DNA from: Crotalaria pallida
Lineage: Eukaryota > Streptophyta > Magnoliopsida > Fabales > Fabaceae
Length of the DNA: 64,000 nt
Reading direction: 5' to 3'
Assembly (NCBI GenBank): GCA_037953625.1
Contig: CM075656.1
Location: 68,467,001-68,531,000, forward strand
Part shown: positions 1 through 11,622 of the stretch, one piece after another
Position numbering within the stretch: the first letter of the stretch is position 1
Layout: each line of letters starts with the position of its first letter
Notes under the pieces: model-generated
The model's database searches: none
What the model was told of the DNA's origin: nothing
What the model saw: the letters and a program-made list of their open reading frames with translations, nothing else
Translations under genes and position numbers: made by a program

Positions 1-1410
1 CGAACCGAGTGCAAGCTCGGTGAGGTACATCTTTAACCGAGTTCCCGCGGAGGGAGTTTCAGAATGGATTTGGGGATGCTCCGAGATGAGGGTGATGAAG
101 TTATGAGTGTAGTCAAAGTCGAATTGGACTATTTTTTTAAAAGTCACGTCATTTTTAAGGAGACATCCTTTTATGCGCTTGCCATGGTGAAAGCCGAAAG
201 GCTTGTACCAATGTATGCTGGCACGACTCAAACTGTTATTTGAGTTCGAGGTGTGCTAAGATTATCACCAATTGGAACGTAACGTTTACGAGGGATTGCT
301 GTCGGAATGACAACCTTAGCCGAGGTGTATTCCTCAATCCGCGATGTATTGAGCCATATATGAGCCGAGAGGCTTTGAGCCGAGAGGCTAAGCCAAGCTA
401 TCGAGTCGCAATCCTCGTTTCCACTTGTAGCCTCGCCGACCTGGCCGGCTAACCGAGATCGTGGGCAAGTGTGTAAGAACATGATCCGGAGTGAGTCTAA
501 CATATGTCCTTAATAATGATGGTAAATGATCAATTTGGTGCCTCCTGGGACGTGGTGGTCCTCTTTGGCACTACATTTGATCTCGAGTAACTTATGCATC
601 ATATAATACCAGTGTCAAGGTCGGCCAATGTCAACTATGTATATGCCTCATCACATACTAGTCCCCTACTCGGTAAAGCCTGAAAAGGCTTGTGTCGAGT
701 TCATAAGGTCTGTGAAACGCTCGGGATCAAAGTGGGCCTCGGACTCGGATTAATCATAGGTCATCATGCTCGGCAGATCCGATTGTTATGTTTGTACCTT
801 TTTATGATGTATAAAAACAATGATTAGAATATCAAGTAATAGATGACATGTAATGACATTAATTAGCGAAGTATGAATTAGTTCACTGTTAATTACGATT
901 ATTATCTAAGATAACACTGTTAATTACGATAAGATAACACTCGGTTAGTGATTATTATCTAAGATATGACAATTAAACCATGAAATTAAAATAATATTAA
1001 TGGGGTAATGAGAAAGATCCTTCCCTGTTAGTCTTCGTGGTTAGACTATTTCTGAATAATGTTGATATGCCCGGCATCCTTTTAGCATTGAGGCCTTTCT
1101 TCTTATATCACTAGAATGTGTGGTTAGCCGGTATTCCTCACCCTTTTTCATCCAAAACCCCTGTACGCCATTATGGGCAAATCACTGTGTAGCACTCATG
1201 TGAGCAACGCTGGATCCCGAGGAAGGATGTTAACAAGGATGTCTTTTGGCTGCAAGTAACCATGAGAGGCAAGGGTGTCATGGAAGAGGGTGCGAGGATG
1301 TGGCAGGCTTTGGCACGTTGAAGATACTAATATTAGACGCCAATAGTGACTGAGCAGTTTAGCACCAATTAATTTTGAGGATATCTTTTGGCGGTCTGAA
1401 GCTCGGAATG
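1..1410 (-). mobile_element. Truncated internal fragment of non-autonomous LTR element 1
   Basis: This stretch matches 41537-42946 with a constant offset of 41536, and I found no difference reading line by line. It is the part of element 1 nearest its 3' LTR (element on the minus strand). The first 60 bases belong to the CTCGAACCGAG/GCTCGGTGAGG minisatellite, and the rest has no coding domain. At 1410 it stops where the other copy continues into GGCTTGGTCT. A 4-base filler (AAGT, 1411-1414) follows, then the 4-kb satellite begins. The left part, including any LTR, lies outside the window. Frames such as 228-503 (minus) resemble nothing I know. Confidence 0.85.
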
Positions 1411-1527
1411 AAGTTTCTACTAAAGATCTGCATCATAAAGGTAAGTTCTTTACGGTTTTATTGAAAAATAAAGAGTAAGTGCATATGAAGGATTTAGCAT
1501 GTCATATCAGAGCCAAAAAGGAATATA

Positions 1528-1768
1528 CTCCCTCCGGTTTAGAATATAAACACAAAAAAACTAAATTCACGCTTATTAAGGATATTAGTTGATTGTATTT
1601 AATTTTAACAAATTTATCAAAAATAGAGGTATTTTAGAAAAGTAGTAATGGGAATGAAGCAAAAATTAAATGAAATAACAATTTTGTAGGTATGTTTTAG
1701 AAAGTAGCATTGTAAATGAAACAAAACTTAATAAGGTTAATTACTTTTATATTTTAAACCAAAGGAAT
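1528..1768. mobile_element. Degenerate Stowaway-like MITE, one per monomer
   Basis: The left end begins CTCCCTCCGGTTTAGAATAT and the right end, read on the other strand, begins ATTCCTTTGGTTTAAAATAT, giving imperfect terminal inverted repeats over about 24 bp. TA dinucleotides flank both ends (1526-1527 and 1769-1770). Size (about 240 bp), the CTCCCTCC terminus, AT-rich interior and TA target fit non-coding Stowaway MITEs of the Tc1/mariner superfamily. It starts at offset 113 in every unit: 5550, 9574, 13573, 17572, 21571, 25570, 29569, 33560, 37551, 49389, 53404 and 63811. It was therefore present before amplification and is now carried passively. Confidence 0.65.
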
Positions 1769-1799
1769 TATATATTTTTTTTCTTATATTTAAAACTAG

Positions 1800-2310
1800 A
1801 AGCCTAGGAAGATCCGATACTTAGTACGACACGGATACGAGGATACGTGAACTTTTGAAAATTCAAGATACGACACAGTATATGATACGTTGAAACAAAT
1901 TTATATTTATATATAATAAAAATTTAAAAGAGAGATTCTGCATTATATATTTTCATTCACATTGTCATTCGTTCAAAATGACATTAATACAAAACTATAA
2001 TGATCGCAATTTAAAGGACTTAAAAAAGGGCCGGGTTATTTATTTTATTAAAAATACTAATTAAAAATTTACTTTTAGAAAAATTCAAAATAAAGTCAAG
2101 CAAGTATTTGAGGAATATCAAAAAAGTATCAGGGAGTATCAAGAAGTATCTAAGAAGTATACTAAAAGTATATATTTTTAGTAAGATAATTAAAGTTAAA
2201 TAAAAATAATCGGATACTTTTTGGACACATATTAGGTAGTATCGCATATCGGTATTGGACCCGGATACTTTTCCAATTTTGGAGTGTCTGGGATTCATAG
2301 CCGGAGTGTG
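1800..2310. repeat. GATAC/GTATC-rich block with phased TATC motifs
   Basis: The left side is dense in GATAC (CCGATACTTAG, CGGATACG, GGATACGTG, AGATACGAC, TGATACG) and the right side in GTATC. At about 2104-2170 TATC recurs every 10-11 bases, roughly one helical turn. Away from unit 1 the block runs from GGCTATGAAGACCC to a matching GGATTCATAGCC on the other strand, suggesting a decayed inverted-repeat element. I see no convincing target duplication and do not name a family. Minus-strand frames of 116 and 76 codons across it are not conserved: units 3-9 carry a stop in the shorter one. Confidence 0.5.
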
Positions 2311-2478
2311 TATATATTTTCCCACTCTCATACAATGTAAGGGATTCACGCAATAGTTTTCGGTACTCATCTATGCTAGAGGGCACATTCATGTCTGTGA
2401 GTATTTTGGTGACCCTCTAGAGTTTGATAACTTTGGAAACTACATGCTTTAAAACTTGTAGACAAAATCGTGGTATTA

Positions 2479-2594
2479 GTTTTCTCGTACTTCTTGTTTA
2501 TTTGATTGAACCCTTCAACGATATGAAGTGAACTTAATAAGATGATATTTATTCACCAAAACCATCGATTGAACAAGAAGTACAAGAGAAAAAC
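2479..2594. repeat. Inverted repeat within monomer
   Basis: The left arm 2479-2500 (TTTTCTC then GTACTTCTTGTT) pairs with the right arm 2571-2594 (AACAAGAAGTAC then GAGAAAA), with three unpaired bases in the right arm and a loop of about 70 bases. The same arms recur in every full unit, for example near 6502-6617 and 10529-10645. There is no associated coding frame. Confidence 0.6.
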
Positions 2595-3234
2595 ATAACT
2601 GGAATATGAATTCAAGTTTAGTGGCAAGTGGTTTTCCATATCGCAAGCTCTAGATGGGCATCAAATTGCTCACAGGTGTGAGCATGTCCTCATAATCCTT
2701 CAACGATTTAAAAGGGAACTTAGACAATGATTCATTCATCAAAATGTTATGAATGAGACGAGGAGCAGGTACAATAAACTTTGCATGTGATGTGTGATTA
2801 TTTGTAACTTTTCTTTGTCATTGTATTCCATAAATCCTAATATATAGCACATACATTCGTAAAACATTATGTCACATCATTATTCCATTATTCGTTTATG
2901 TAGATTTTCAATTAATGAAATTTACCAATTACTAATATGAAAAAAAATTCCTATGACAAGAAACTCTAATTGATTGTCAATAAGAAATTGAGGCTGACCA
3001 GCAACTCTGCAATTCCTAATAGAGCAGTTTTACTTGGGGCGGAAATGCCAAAGATAAAGAAGATCCCAATCTTTAACTTCTTTGTAATGCACATAATTTT
3101 TAGTTAGGGACAAGTTATGTGCACAATTTAGAGAAAAAATAATGATATAAATATGTACTAAAAAAATCCTATAATAAAATCATGTAATGAAGAACCTTGT
3201 GTTCAATCAACTTACACTCAACATAACAAGAATA

Positions 3235-3599
3235 ATGGCAACGAGATTCCAATTCACAATCAAATGTTTTTTTTTAATTTCTCTGTTAAGTTTCACCTTC
3301 ACCCTTAGTCATTTCATACTGAAATTTTCTTCATCTGTATGTGGTTAATCCAGATCTACAACTACTGTCTAGTTCTGTAAAAAACGGGCTATACAAAACA
3401 AAGTTCTTCACCCAAATACTTTATCACTTCAATTATAATCCATTGAGCTATCAAACTTTTCAACAGAGATATCTTATCAATGATACATATTGGGGTGGTG
3501 TCAAGAAGAAGGCTTCGATCTTTGTATACACAGGAAATGAGGGTGACATTGAATGGTTCACACAGAACACAGACTTTATGTCTGAAATGACACCTTATT
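3235..3599 (+). pseudogene. Relic of exon 1 of a lysosomal Pro-X carboxypeptidase-like gene (peptidase S28), unit 1
   Basis: From ATG at 3235 one frame reads a signal-peptide-like start (Met-Ala-Thr-Arg, then a Leu/Phe-rich stretch) ending in a stop after SSVCG. A second frame from about 3341 gives a mature-enzyme N terminus: FFTQILYHFNYNPLSYQTF, then QQRYLINDTYWGG, then IFVYTGNEGDIEWFTQN. This matches the conserved start of plant S28 prolylcarboxypeptidases (F-x-QRY..N..W....IF-x-Y-x-GNEG-x-IEWF..N). A GTAAAA at 3600 sits where an intron could start. No catalytic Ser, Asp or His region follows, so only exon 1 (about 120 codons of a protein near 500) is present, broken by a frameshift. The nearest in-frame start is GTG, unlikely in a plant. 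This copy reads TDF where others read TGF. Confidence 0.8.
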
Positions 3600-4929
3600 G
3601 TAAAATATCAAATTTTTTTTATTATCTTTCTGAGTTATGACATTGATGTCTTACGTTATGTTACATTGCATATATATTTCAAATGTTTTTGTAATCACTC
3701 TCCTCCTCCCCAAATGATTTCTTGCGATTTAATTACTAAACTTTTTCGTAATATTACCTTTAAATTCAAATATTTGTAAACATAAAAAATTCATTTTAAC
3801 TTGTATGTAAAACTTTCGAGGCATTTCATAAGCAAACGAGTTGAAATATGCTTGGTTCGAGTTCAGTTGTTTATTTGTTGCACTCAATTTCAAGTTTAAG
3901 TTTGATACATTTGGCTCACGAGTCAAGTTTATGAGCCACTTAAAATCTTAGCGAATTTCGAGTTGCTGATTTATTTTCAACCTAAAGAAATAAAAAGAAG
4001 AGAAAAAGTAACCGATGATACGATGTACAAGAGAAAAAATATAAAAAAATGTAGAACAAAAAGTTATAAAAATATAAGATTTACACAATCCTTTGATCCA
4101 TATTCATAAATGAAGGTCTATAAATGGGGAAATTGATCGAGAAAAAAGTAGTTTTCCTTTTTACTTTATTTTCACATGAAGTTTCGACAGCGAGTTATTG
4201 AGCTTAGGGGAGAGATGTTTCATGCCCTTTTCCAACAAAAATTCATTTCTTTCTGTTACTAAAATTTTTACAAGTAAAAAAAATAAATCTTTTTTTAATC
4301 TATTATTTACCAAATCAACCAATTATCAAATGTATAATTTAACCACGTTTCTTTCATTATTAACCAATCATAAAATATTGGGTACAATTTCATCTTTTTT
4401 ATTTACAGTTTTATTTTTAATTTGAGACAAAATTTTTCATGGTTTTACTAATTTTATGGTACAGATTAAGTAAAAGCCCTACCCAAAAATATCCCTAAAC
4501 TTAAAGCCTCAAATGCAACCTTCTTCTGCTAATATAATACTTAATCTTGATTTTGATTTCCCTATCCTTCGAGGGGTACAAGCCAACATCTGACGAGAAA
4601 AAAATTATTTCATGTTTCTTGTTTCGAATAAGTTATTGGTAAAATTATGTTTTAGGATTCATGTGTAGTTTTTATAGTTAACTCAGGTTTTGTTTATGAA
4701 CGGGTGCATGAGGTATATTATTTTATTATGAACAATATAACTTTTACCTTGAAATGTATCAAATGTAATTATATTATAGCTATTAATGTTATATACGTAG
4801 TTTAAAACATTTTAAGAAATAATATAGGAAAGGAAAAGCATCAAAAGAAAAGTTGTTAACAAGGCTAGAAAATTAAAAGAATTAAAAACTTTGCGATGAA
4901 TAGAAAACAAAAAGTTCCTTTACAAGAAA

Positions 4930-5199
4930 GGAGGATGTATGCATTGTATTTTCTCAATCAAGGAGGCATATGAGCTACGTTCAAATGATATACCCACATA
5001 TCTTGTTATGGATTGGAGGATGATGTGGCAAACAAAAATTCCGAAAAGTCATAAATTTCATATATGGAAAATGGGTCATGATAATTAAACTCCTTACAAA
5101 TGAAAGGAAAAGCAAGTGGGGACTTGGACATCCCTTTTGCCCATACCGCGTGTGGATACTCTAGAAACTACTTTACATGTGACGAGAGACTGTAATCGT
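4930..5199 (+). pseudogene. Relic of LINE-type reverse transcriptase zinc-binding domain (zf-RVT), unit 1
   Basis: Frame 1 (4930 to about 5088) reads FSIKEAYELRSNDIPTYLV, then DWRMMWQTKIPKSHKFHIW, then KMGHDN and a stop. A second frame then gives KLLTNERKSKWGLGHPFCPY, and a third gives VDTLETTLHVTRDC. Together this is the order of the plant zf-RVT domain at the C terminus of non-LTR retrotransposon ORF2 (FS.K.AYE, W..IW..K.P.K..FF.W, LLTN..R..WG, C..C, E.TLH..RDC). At least two frameshifts and a stop make it non-functional. No upstream RT core (YxDD) or RNase H is visible in the monomer. Confidence 0.7.
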
Positions 5200-7255
5200 T
5201 GAACATTTGGCTATTAATTTTGTCTCTATAATTATTTTTGATAAGTTATTAGTTGAACGTTTGGCTATTAATTTTTCACTTGCCACAAAAGTATATGCCA
5301 CAATGAACATTTATGGTTAAAATTTTTTATTAAAAATTTTTATTTAATTCCGATTTCGGTTTATTTCTTGAGACTTGATTCCATTTATTTTATTTGGAAT
5401 TTATTCGTAAAAACTTATTGATCACTTATTCGTTAGTTCTACTAAAGATCTGCATCATGAAGGTAAGTTCTTTACGGTTTTATTGAAAAATAAAGAGTAA
5501 GTGCATATGAAGGATTTAGCATGTCATATCAGAGCCAAAAAGGAATATACTCCCTCCGGTTTAGAATATAAACACAAAAAAACTAAATTCACGCTTATTA
5601 AGGATATTAGTTGATTGTATTTAATTTTAACAAATTTATCAAAAATAGAGGTATTTTAGAAAAGTAGTAATGGGAATGAAGCAAAAATTAAATGAAATAA
5701 CAATTTTGTAGGTATGTTTTAGAAAAGTAGGATTGTAAATGAAACAAAACTTAATAAGGTTAATTACTTTTATATTTTAAACCAAAGGAATTATATATTT
5801 TTTTTCTTATATTTAAAACTAGAGGGCTATGAAGACCCGATACTTAGTACGACACGGATACGGGGATACGTGAACTTTTGAAAATTCAAGATACGACACG
5901 GTATATGATACGTTGAAACAAATTTATATTTATATATATAAAAAAATTAAAAGAGAGATTCTGCATTATATATTTTCATTCACATTGTCATTCGTTCAAA
6001 ATGACATTAATACAAAACTATAATGATCGCAATTTAAAGGACTTAAAAAAGGGCCGGGTTATTTATTTTATTAAAAATACTAATTAAAAATTTACTTTTA
6101 GAAAAATTCAAAATAAAGTCAAGCAAGTATCTGAGGAATATCAAAAAAGTATCAGGGAGTATCAAGAAGTATCTAAGAAGTATCCTAAAAGTATATATTT
6201 TTAGTAAGGTAATTAAAGTTAAATAAAAATAATCGGATACTTTTTGCACACATATTAGGTAGTATCGCATATCGGTATTGGACCCGGATACTTTTCCAAT
6301 TTTGGAGTGTATGGGATTCGTAGCCGGAGGGTGTATATATTTTCCCACTCTCATACAATGTAAGGGATTCACACAATAGTTTTCGGTACTCATCTATGCT
6401 AGAGGGCACATTCATGTCTGTGAGTATTTTGGTGACCCTCTAGAGTTTGATAACTTTGGAAACTACATGCTTCAAAACTTGTAGACAAAATCGTGGTATT
6501 AGTTTTCTCGTACTTCTTGTTTATTTTATTGAACCCTTCAACGATATGAAGTGAACTTAATCAGATGATATTTATTCACCAAAACCATCGATTGAACAAG
6601 AAGTACAAGAGAAAAACATAACACGAATATGAATTCAAGTTTAGTGGCAAGTGGTTTTCCATATCGCAAGCTCTAGATAGGCATCAAATTGCTCACAGGT
6701 GTGAGCATGTCCTCATAACCCTTCAACGATTTTCAAGGGAACTTAGACAATGATTCATTCATCAAAATGTTATGAATGAGACGAGGAGCAGGTATGATAA
6801 ACTTTGCATGTGATGTGTGATTATGTGAACTTTTTTTGTCATTGTATTCCATAAATCCTAATATATAGCACATACATTCGTAAAACATTATGTCACATCA
6901 TTATTCCATTATTCGTTTATGTAGATTTTCAATTAATGAAATTTACCAATTACTAATATGAAAAAAAATTCCTGTGACAGGAAACTCCAATTGATTGTCA
7001 ATAAGAAATTGAGGCTGACCAGCAACTCTGCAATTCCTAATAGAGCAGTTTTACTTGGGGCGGAAATGCCAAAGATGAAGAAGATCCGAATCTTTAACTT
7101 CTTTGTAATGCACATAATTTTTAGTTAGGGACAAGTTATGTGCACAATTTAGAGAAAAAATAATGATATAAATATGTACTAAAAAAATCGTATAATAAAA
7201 TCATGTAATGAACCACCTTGTGTTCAATCAACTTACACTCAACATAACAAGAAAA

Positions 7256-7621
7256 ATGACAACGAGATTCCAATTCACAATCAAATGGTTTTTTTTTAAT
7301 TTCTCTGTTATGTTTCACCTTCACCCTTAGTCATTTCATACTGAAATTTTCTTCATCTGTATGTGGTTAATCCAGAGCTACAACTACTGTCTAGTTCTGT
7401 AAAAAATGGACTTTACAAAACAAAGTTCTTCACCCAAATACTTTATCACTTCAATTATAATCCATTGAGCTATCAAACTTTTCAACAGAGATATCTTATC
7501 AATGATACATATTGGGGTGGTGTCAAGAAGAAGGCTTCGATCTTTGTATACACAGGAAATGAGGGTGACATTGAATGGTTCACACAGAACACAGGCTTTA
7601 TGTATGAAATGACACCTTATT
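7256..7621 (+). pseudogene. S28 exon 1 relic, unit 2
   Basis: Copy with ATGACA at the start instead of ATGGCA, so Thr replaces Ala at position 2. The poly-T run in the signal region puts the ATG in a frame that stops after HLHP. The mature frame from 7363 is open through IEWFTQNTGFMYEM and reads past the presumed exon end to 7668. Confidence 0.78.
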
Positions 7622-8953
7622 GTAAAATATTTAATTTTTTTTATTATCTTTCTGAGTTAAGACATTGATGTCTTATGTTATGTTACGTTGCATATATATA
7701 TTTCAAATGTTTTTGTAATCACTCTCCTCCTCCCCAAATGATTTCTTGCGATTTAATTACTAAACTTTTTCGTAATATTACCTTTAAATTCAAATATTTG
7801 TAAACATAAAAAATTCATTTTAACTTGTATGTAAAACTTTCGAGGCATTTCATAAGCAAACGAGTTGAAATATGCTTGGTTCGAGTTCAGTTGTTTATTT
7901 GTTGCACTCAATTTCAAGTTTAAGTTTGATACATTTGGCTCACGAGTCAAGTTTATGAGCCACTTAAAATCTTAGCGAATTTCCAGTTGCTGATATTTTC
8001 AACCTAAAGAAATAAAAAGAAGAGAAAAAATAACCGATGATACGATGTACAAGAGAAAAAATATAAAAAAATGTAGAACAAAAAGTTATAAAAATATAAG
8101 ATTTACACAATCCTTTGATCCATATTCATAAATGAAGGTCTATAAATGGGGAAATTGATCGAGAAAAAAGTAGTTTTCCTTTTTACTTTATTTTCACATG
8201 AAGTTTCGACAGCGAGTTATTGAGCTTAGCGGAGAGATGTTTCATGCCCTTTTCCAACAAAAATTCATTTGTTTCTGTTACTAAAATTTTGACAAGTAAA
8301 AAAAATAAATCTTTTGTTAATCTATTATTTACCAAATCAACCAATTATCAAATGTATAATTTAACCACGTTTCTTTCATTATTAACCAATCATAAAATAT
8401 TGGGTACAATTTCATCTTTTTTATTTACAGTTTTATTTTTAATTTGAGACAAATTTTTTCATGTTTTTACTAATTTTATGGTACAGATTGAGTAAAAGCC
8501 CTACCCAAAAATATCCCTAAACTTAAAGCCTCAAATGCAACATTCTTCTGCTAATATAATACTTAATCTTGATTTTGATTTCCCTATCCTTCGAGGGGTA
8601 CAAGCCAACATCTGACGTGAAAAAAATTTATTTCATGTTTCTTGTTTCGAATAAGTTATTGGTAAAATTATGTTTTAGGATTCATGTGTAGTTTTTATAG
8701 TTAACTCAGGTTTTGTTTATGAACGGGTGAATGGGGTATATTATTTTATTATGAACAAATATAACTTTTACCTTGAAATGTATCAAATGTAATTATATTA
8801 TAGCTATTAATGTTATATACGTAGTTTAAAACATTTTAAGAAATAATATAGGAAAGGAAAAGCATCAAAAGAAAAGTTGTTAACAAGGCCAGAAAATTAA
8901 AAGAATTAAAAACTTTGCGATGAATAGAAAACAAAAAGTTCCTTTACAAGAAA

Positions 8954-9223
8954 GGAGGATGTATGCATTGTATTTTCTCAATCAAGGAGGCATATGAGCT
9001 ACGTTCAAATGATATACCCACATATCTTGTTATGGATTGGAGGATGATGTGGCAAACAAAAATTCCGAAAAGTCATAAATTTCATATATGGAAAATGGGT
9101 CATGATAATTAAACTCCTTACAAATGAAAGGAAAAGCAAGTGGGGACTTGGACATCCCTTTTGCCCATACCGCGTGTGGATACTCTAGAAACTACTTTAC
9201 ATGTGACGAGAGACTGTAATCGT
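8954..9223 (+). pseudogene. zf-RVT relic, unit 2
   Basis: Same frameshifted layout as in unit 1, with no additional break that I can see. Confidence 0.68.
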
Positions 9224-11255
9224 TGAACATTTGGCTATTAATTTTGTCTCTATAATTATTTTTGATAATTTATTAGTTGAACGTTTGGCTATTAATTTTT
9301 CACTTGCCACAAAAGTATATGGCACAATGAACATTTATGGTTAAAATTTTTTATTAAAATTTTTTATTTAATTCCGATTTCGGTTTATTTCTTGAGACTT
9401 GATTCCATTTATTTTATTTGGAATTTATTCCTAAAAACTTATTGATCACTTATTCGTTAGTTCTACTAAAGATCTGCATCATAAAGGTAAGTTCTTTACG
9501 GTTTTATTGAAAAATAAAGAGTAAGTGCATATGAAGGATTTAGCATGTCATATAAGAGCCAAAAAGGAATATACTCCCTCCGATTTAGAATATAAACACA
9601 AAAAAACTAAATTCACGCTTATTAAGGATATTAGTTGATTGTATTTAATTTTAACAAATTTATCAAAAAATAGAGGTATTTTAGAAAAGTAGTAATGGGA
9701 ATGAAGCAAAAATTAAATGAAATAACAATTTTGTAGGTATGTTTTAGAAAAGTAGCATTGTAAATGAAACAAAACTTAATAAGGTTAATTACTTTTATAT
9801 TTTACACCAAAGGAATTATATACTTTTTTTTCTTATATTTAAAACTAGAGGGCTATGAAGACCCGATACTTAGTACGACACGGATACGGGGATACGTGAA
9901 CTTTTGAAAATTCAAGATACGACATGGTATATGATACGTTGAAACAAATTTATATGTATATATATAAAAAATATTAAAAGAGAGATTCTGCATTATATAT
10001 TTTCAGTCACATTGTCATTCGTTCAAAATGACATTAATACAAAACTATAATGATCACAATTTAAAGGACTTAAAAAAGGGTCGGGTTATTTATTTTATTA
10101 AAAATACTAATTAAAAATTTACTTTTAGAAAAATTCAAAATAAAGTCAAGCAAGTATCTGAGGAATATCAAAAAAGTATCCGGGAGTATCAAGAAGTATC
10201 TAAGAAGTATCCTAAAAGTATATATTTTTAGTAAGATAATTAAAGTTAAATAAAAATAATCGGATACTTTTTGGACACATATTAGGTAGTATCGCATATC
10301 GGTATTGGACCCGGATACTTTCCCAATTTTGGAGTGTCTGGGATTCATAGCCGGAGGGTGTATATATTTTCCCACTCTCATACAATGTAAGGGATTCACA
10401 CAATAGTTTTCGTTACTCATCTATGCTAGAGGGCACATTCATGTCTGTGAGTATTTTGGTGACCCTCTAGAGTTTGATAACTTTGGAAACTACATGCTTC
10501 AAAACTTGTAGACAAAATCGTGGTATTAGTTTTCTCGTACTTCTTGTTTATTTTATTGAACCCTTCAACAATATGAAGTGAACTTAATCAGATGATATTT
10601 ATTCACCAAAACCATCGATTGAACAAGAAGTACAAGAGAAAAACATAACACGAATATGAATTCAAGTTTAGTGGCAAGTGGTTTTCCATATCGCAAGCTC
10701 TAGATAGGCATCAAATTGCTCACAGGTGTGAGCATGTCCTCATAACCCTTCAACGATTTTCAAGGGAACTTAGACAATGATTCATTCATCAAAATGTTAT
10801 GAATGAGACGAGGAGCAGGTATGATAAACTTTGCATGTGATGTGTGATTATGTGAACTTTTCTTTGTCATTGTATTCCATAAATCCTAATATATAGCACA
10901 TACATTCGTAAAACATTATGTCACATCATTATTCCATTATTCGTTTATGTAGATTTTCAATTAATGAAATTTACCAATTACTAATATGAAAAAAAATTCC
11001 TGTGACAGGAAACTCCAATTGATTGTCAATAAGAAATTGAGGCTGACCAGCAACTCTGCAATTTCTAATAGAGCAGTTTTACTTGGGGCGGAAATGCCAA
11101 AGATGTAATTCACATAATTTTTTGTTAGGGACAAGTTATGTGCACAATTTAGAGAAAAAATAATGATATAAATATGTACAAAAAAAATCGTATAATAAAA
11201 TCATGTAATGATCCACCTTGTGTTCAATCAACTTACACTCAACATAACAAGAATA

Positions 11256-11622
11256 ATGGCAACGAGATTCCAATTCACAATCAAATGGTTTTTTTTTTAA
11301 TTTCTCTGTTAAGTTTCACCTTCACCCTTAGTCATTTCATACTGAAATTTTCTTCATCTGTTTGTGGTTAATCCAGAGCTACAACTACTGTCTAGTTCTG
11401 TAAAAAATGGGCTTTACAAAACAAAGTTCTTCACCCAAATACTTTATCACTTCAATTATAATCCATTGAGCTATCAAACTTTTCAACAGAGATATCTTAT
11501 CAATGATACATATTGGGGTGGTGTCAAGAAGAAGGCTTCGATCTTTGTATACACAGGAAATGAGGGTCACATTGAATGGTTCACACAGAACACAGGCTTT
11601 AAGTCTGAAATGACACCTTATT
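11256..11622 (+). pseudogene. S28 exon 1 relic, unit 3 (His variant)
   Basis: GAC to CAC gives EGHIEW instead of EGDIEW. The presumed splice donor is changed from GTAAAA to ATAAAA. A longer poly-T run gives a stop (TAA) right after the run when read from the ATG. Confidence 0.78.

Larger units (their letters stand above)
1415..5436. repeat. Satellite monomer, unit 1 (4022 bp, reference unit)
   Basis: First full unit of the tandem array; boundaries are set at TTCTACTAAAGATCTGC, where the array resumes after the element fragment. Layout: MITE 1528-1768; GATAC/GTATC-rich block about 1800-2310; short inverted repeat CTAGAGGG/CCCTCTAG about 2378-2421; longer inverted repeat 2479-2594; degenerate direct repeats near 2512 and 2697; a 28-bp segment 3057-3084 that units 3-9 lack; S28 exon relic 3235-3599; AT-rich stretch 3600-4929 with no recognisable gene; zf-RVT relic 4930-5199; AT-rich tail. 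The strand is arbitrary. Unit 1 differs from its neighbours by scattered substitutions and keeps the long form. Confidence 0.95.
5437..9460. repeat. Satellite monomer, unit 2 (4024 bp)
   Basis: Long-form unit that keeps the 28-bp segment. It has the GAGGGCTATGAAGACCC form of the GATAC block, while unit 1 has a diverged left end there. Confidence 0.95.

Noticed and set aside
228..503. 91-codon minus frame identical at 41764-42039
   Set aside because: Identity comes from the duplicated element fragment. No recognisable domain, and its overlap with a plus frame suggests chance.
2020..2392. Minus-strand open frames of 116 and 76 codons repeated in each unit
   Set aside because: They lie over the GATAC/GTATC repeat block; the 76-codon frame has a stop in units 3-9 (GAGTAACG), composition is low-complexity, and no domain is visible.
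3341..3640. 99-codon plus frame taken as a live gene
   Set aside because: Its start is GTG, the ATG upstream is in another frame or meets a stop, and the catalytic part of S28 is absent. Kept as a pseudogene relic.
3841..3940. Possible dispersed repeat rich in GAGTT/GCTCA strings
   Set aside because: Looks like common plant repeat sequence, but I could find no ends or target duplication, so no element is claimed.
4198..4425. 75-codon plus frame repeated in most units
   Set aside because: Starts with TTG, is AT-driven and hydrophobic by composition, and is broken in several units. No support as a gene.
4490..4500. Telomere-like CCCTAAA string
   Set aside because: It occurs once per monomer (ATATCCCTAAACTT) and never in tandem, so it is not interstitial telomeric repeat.
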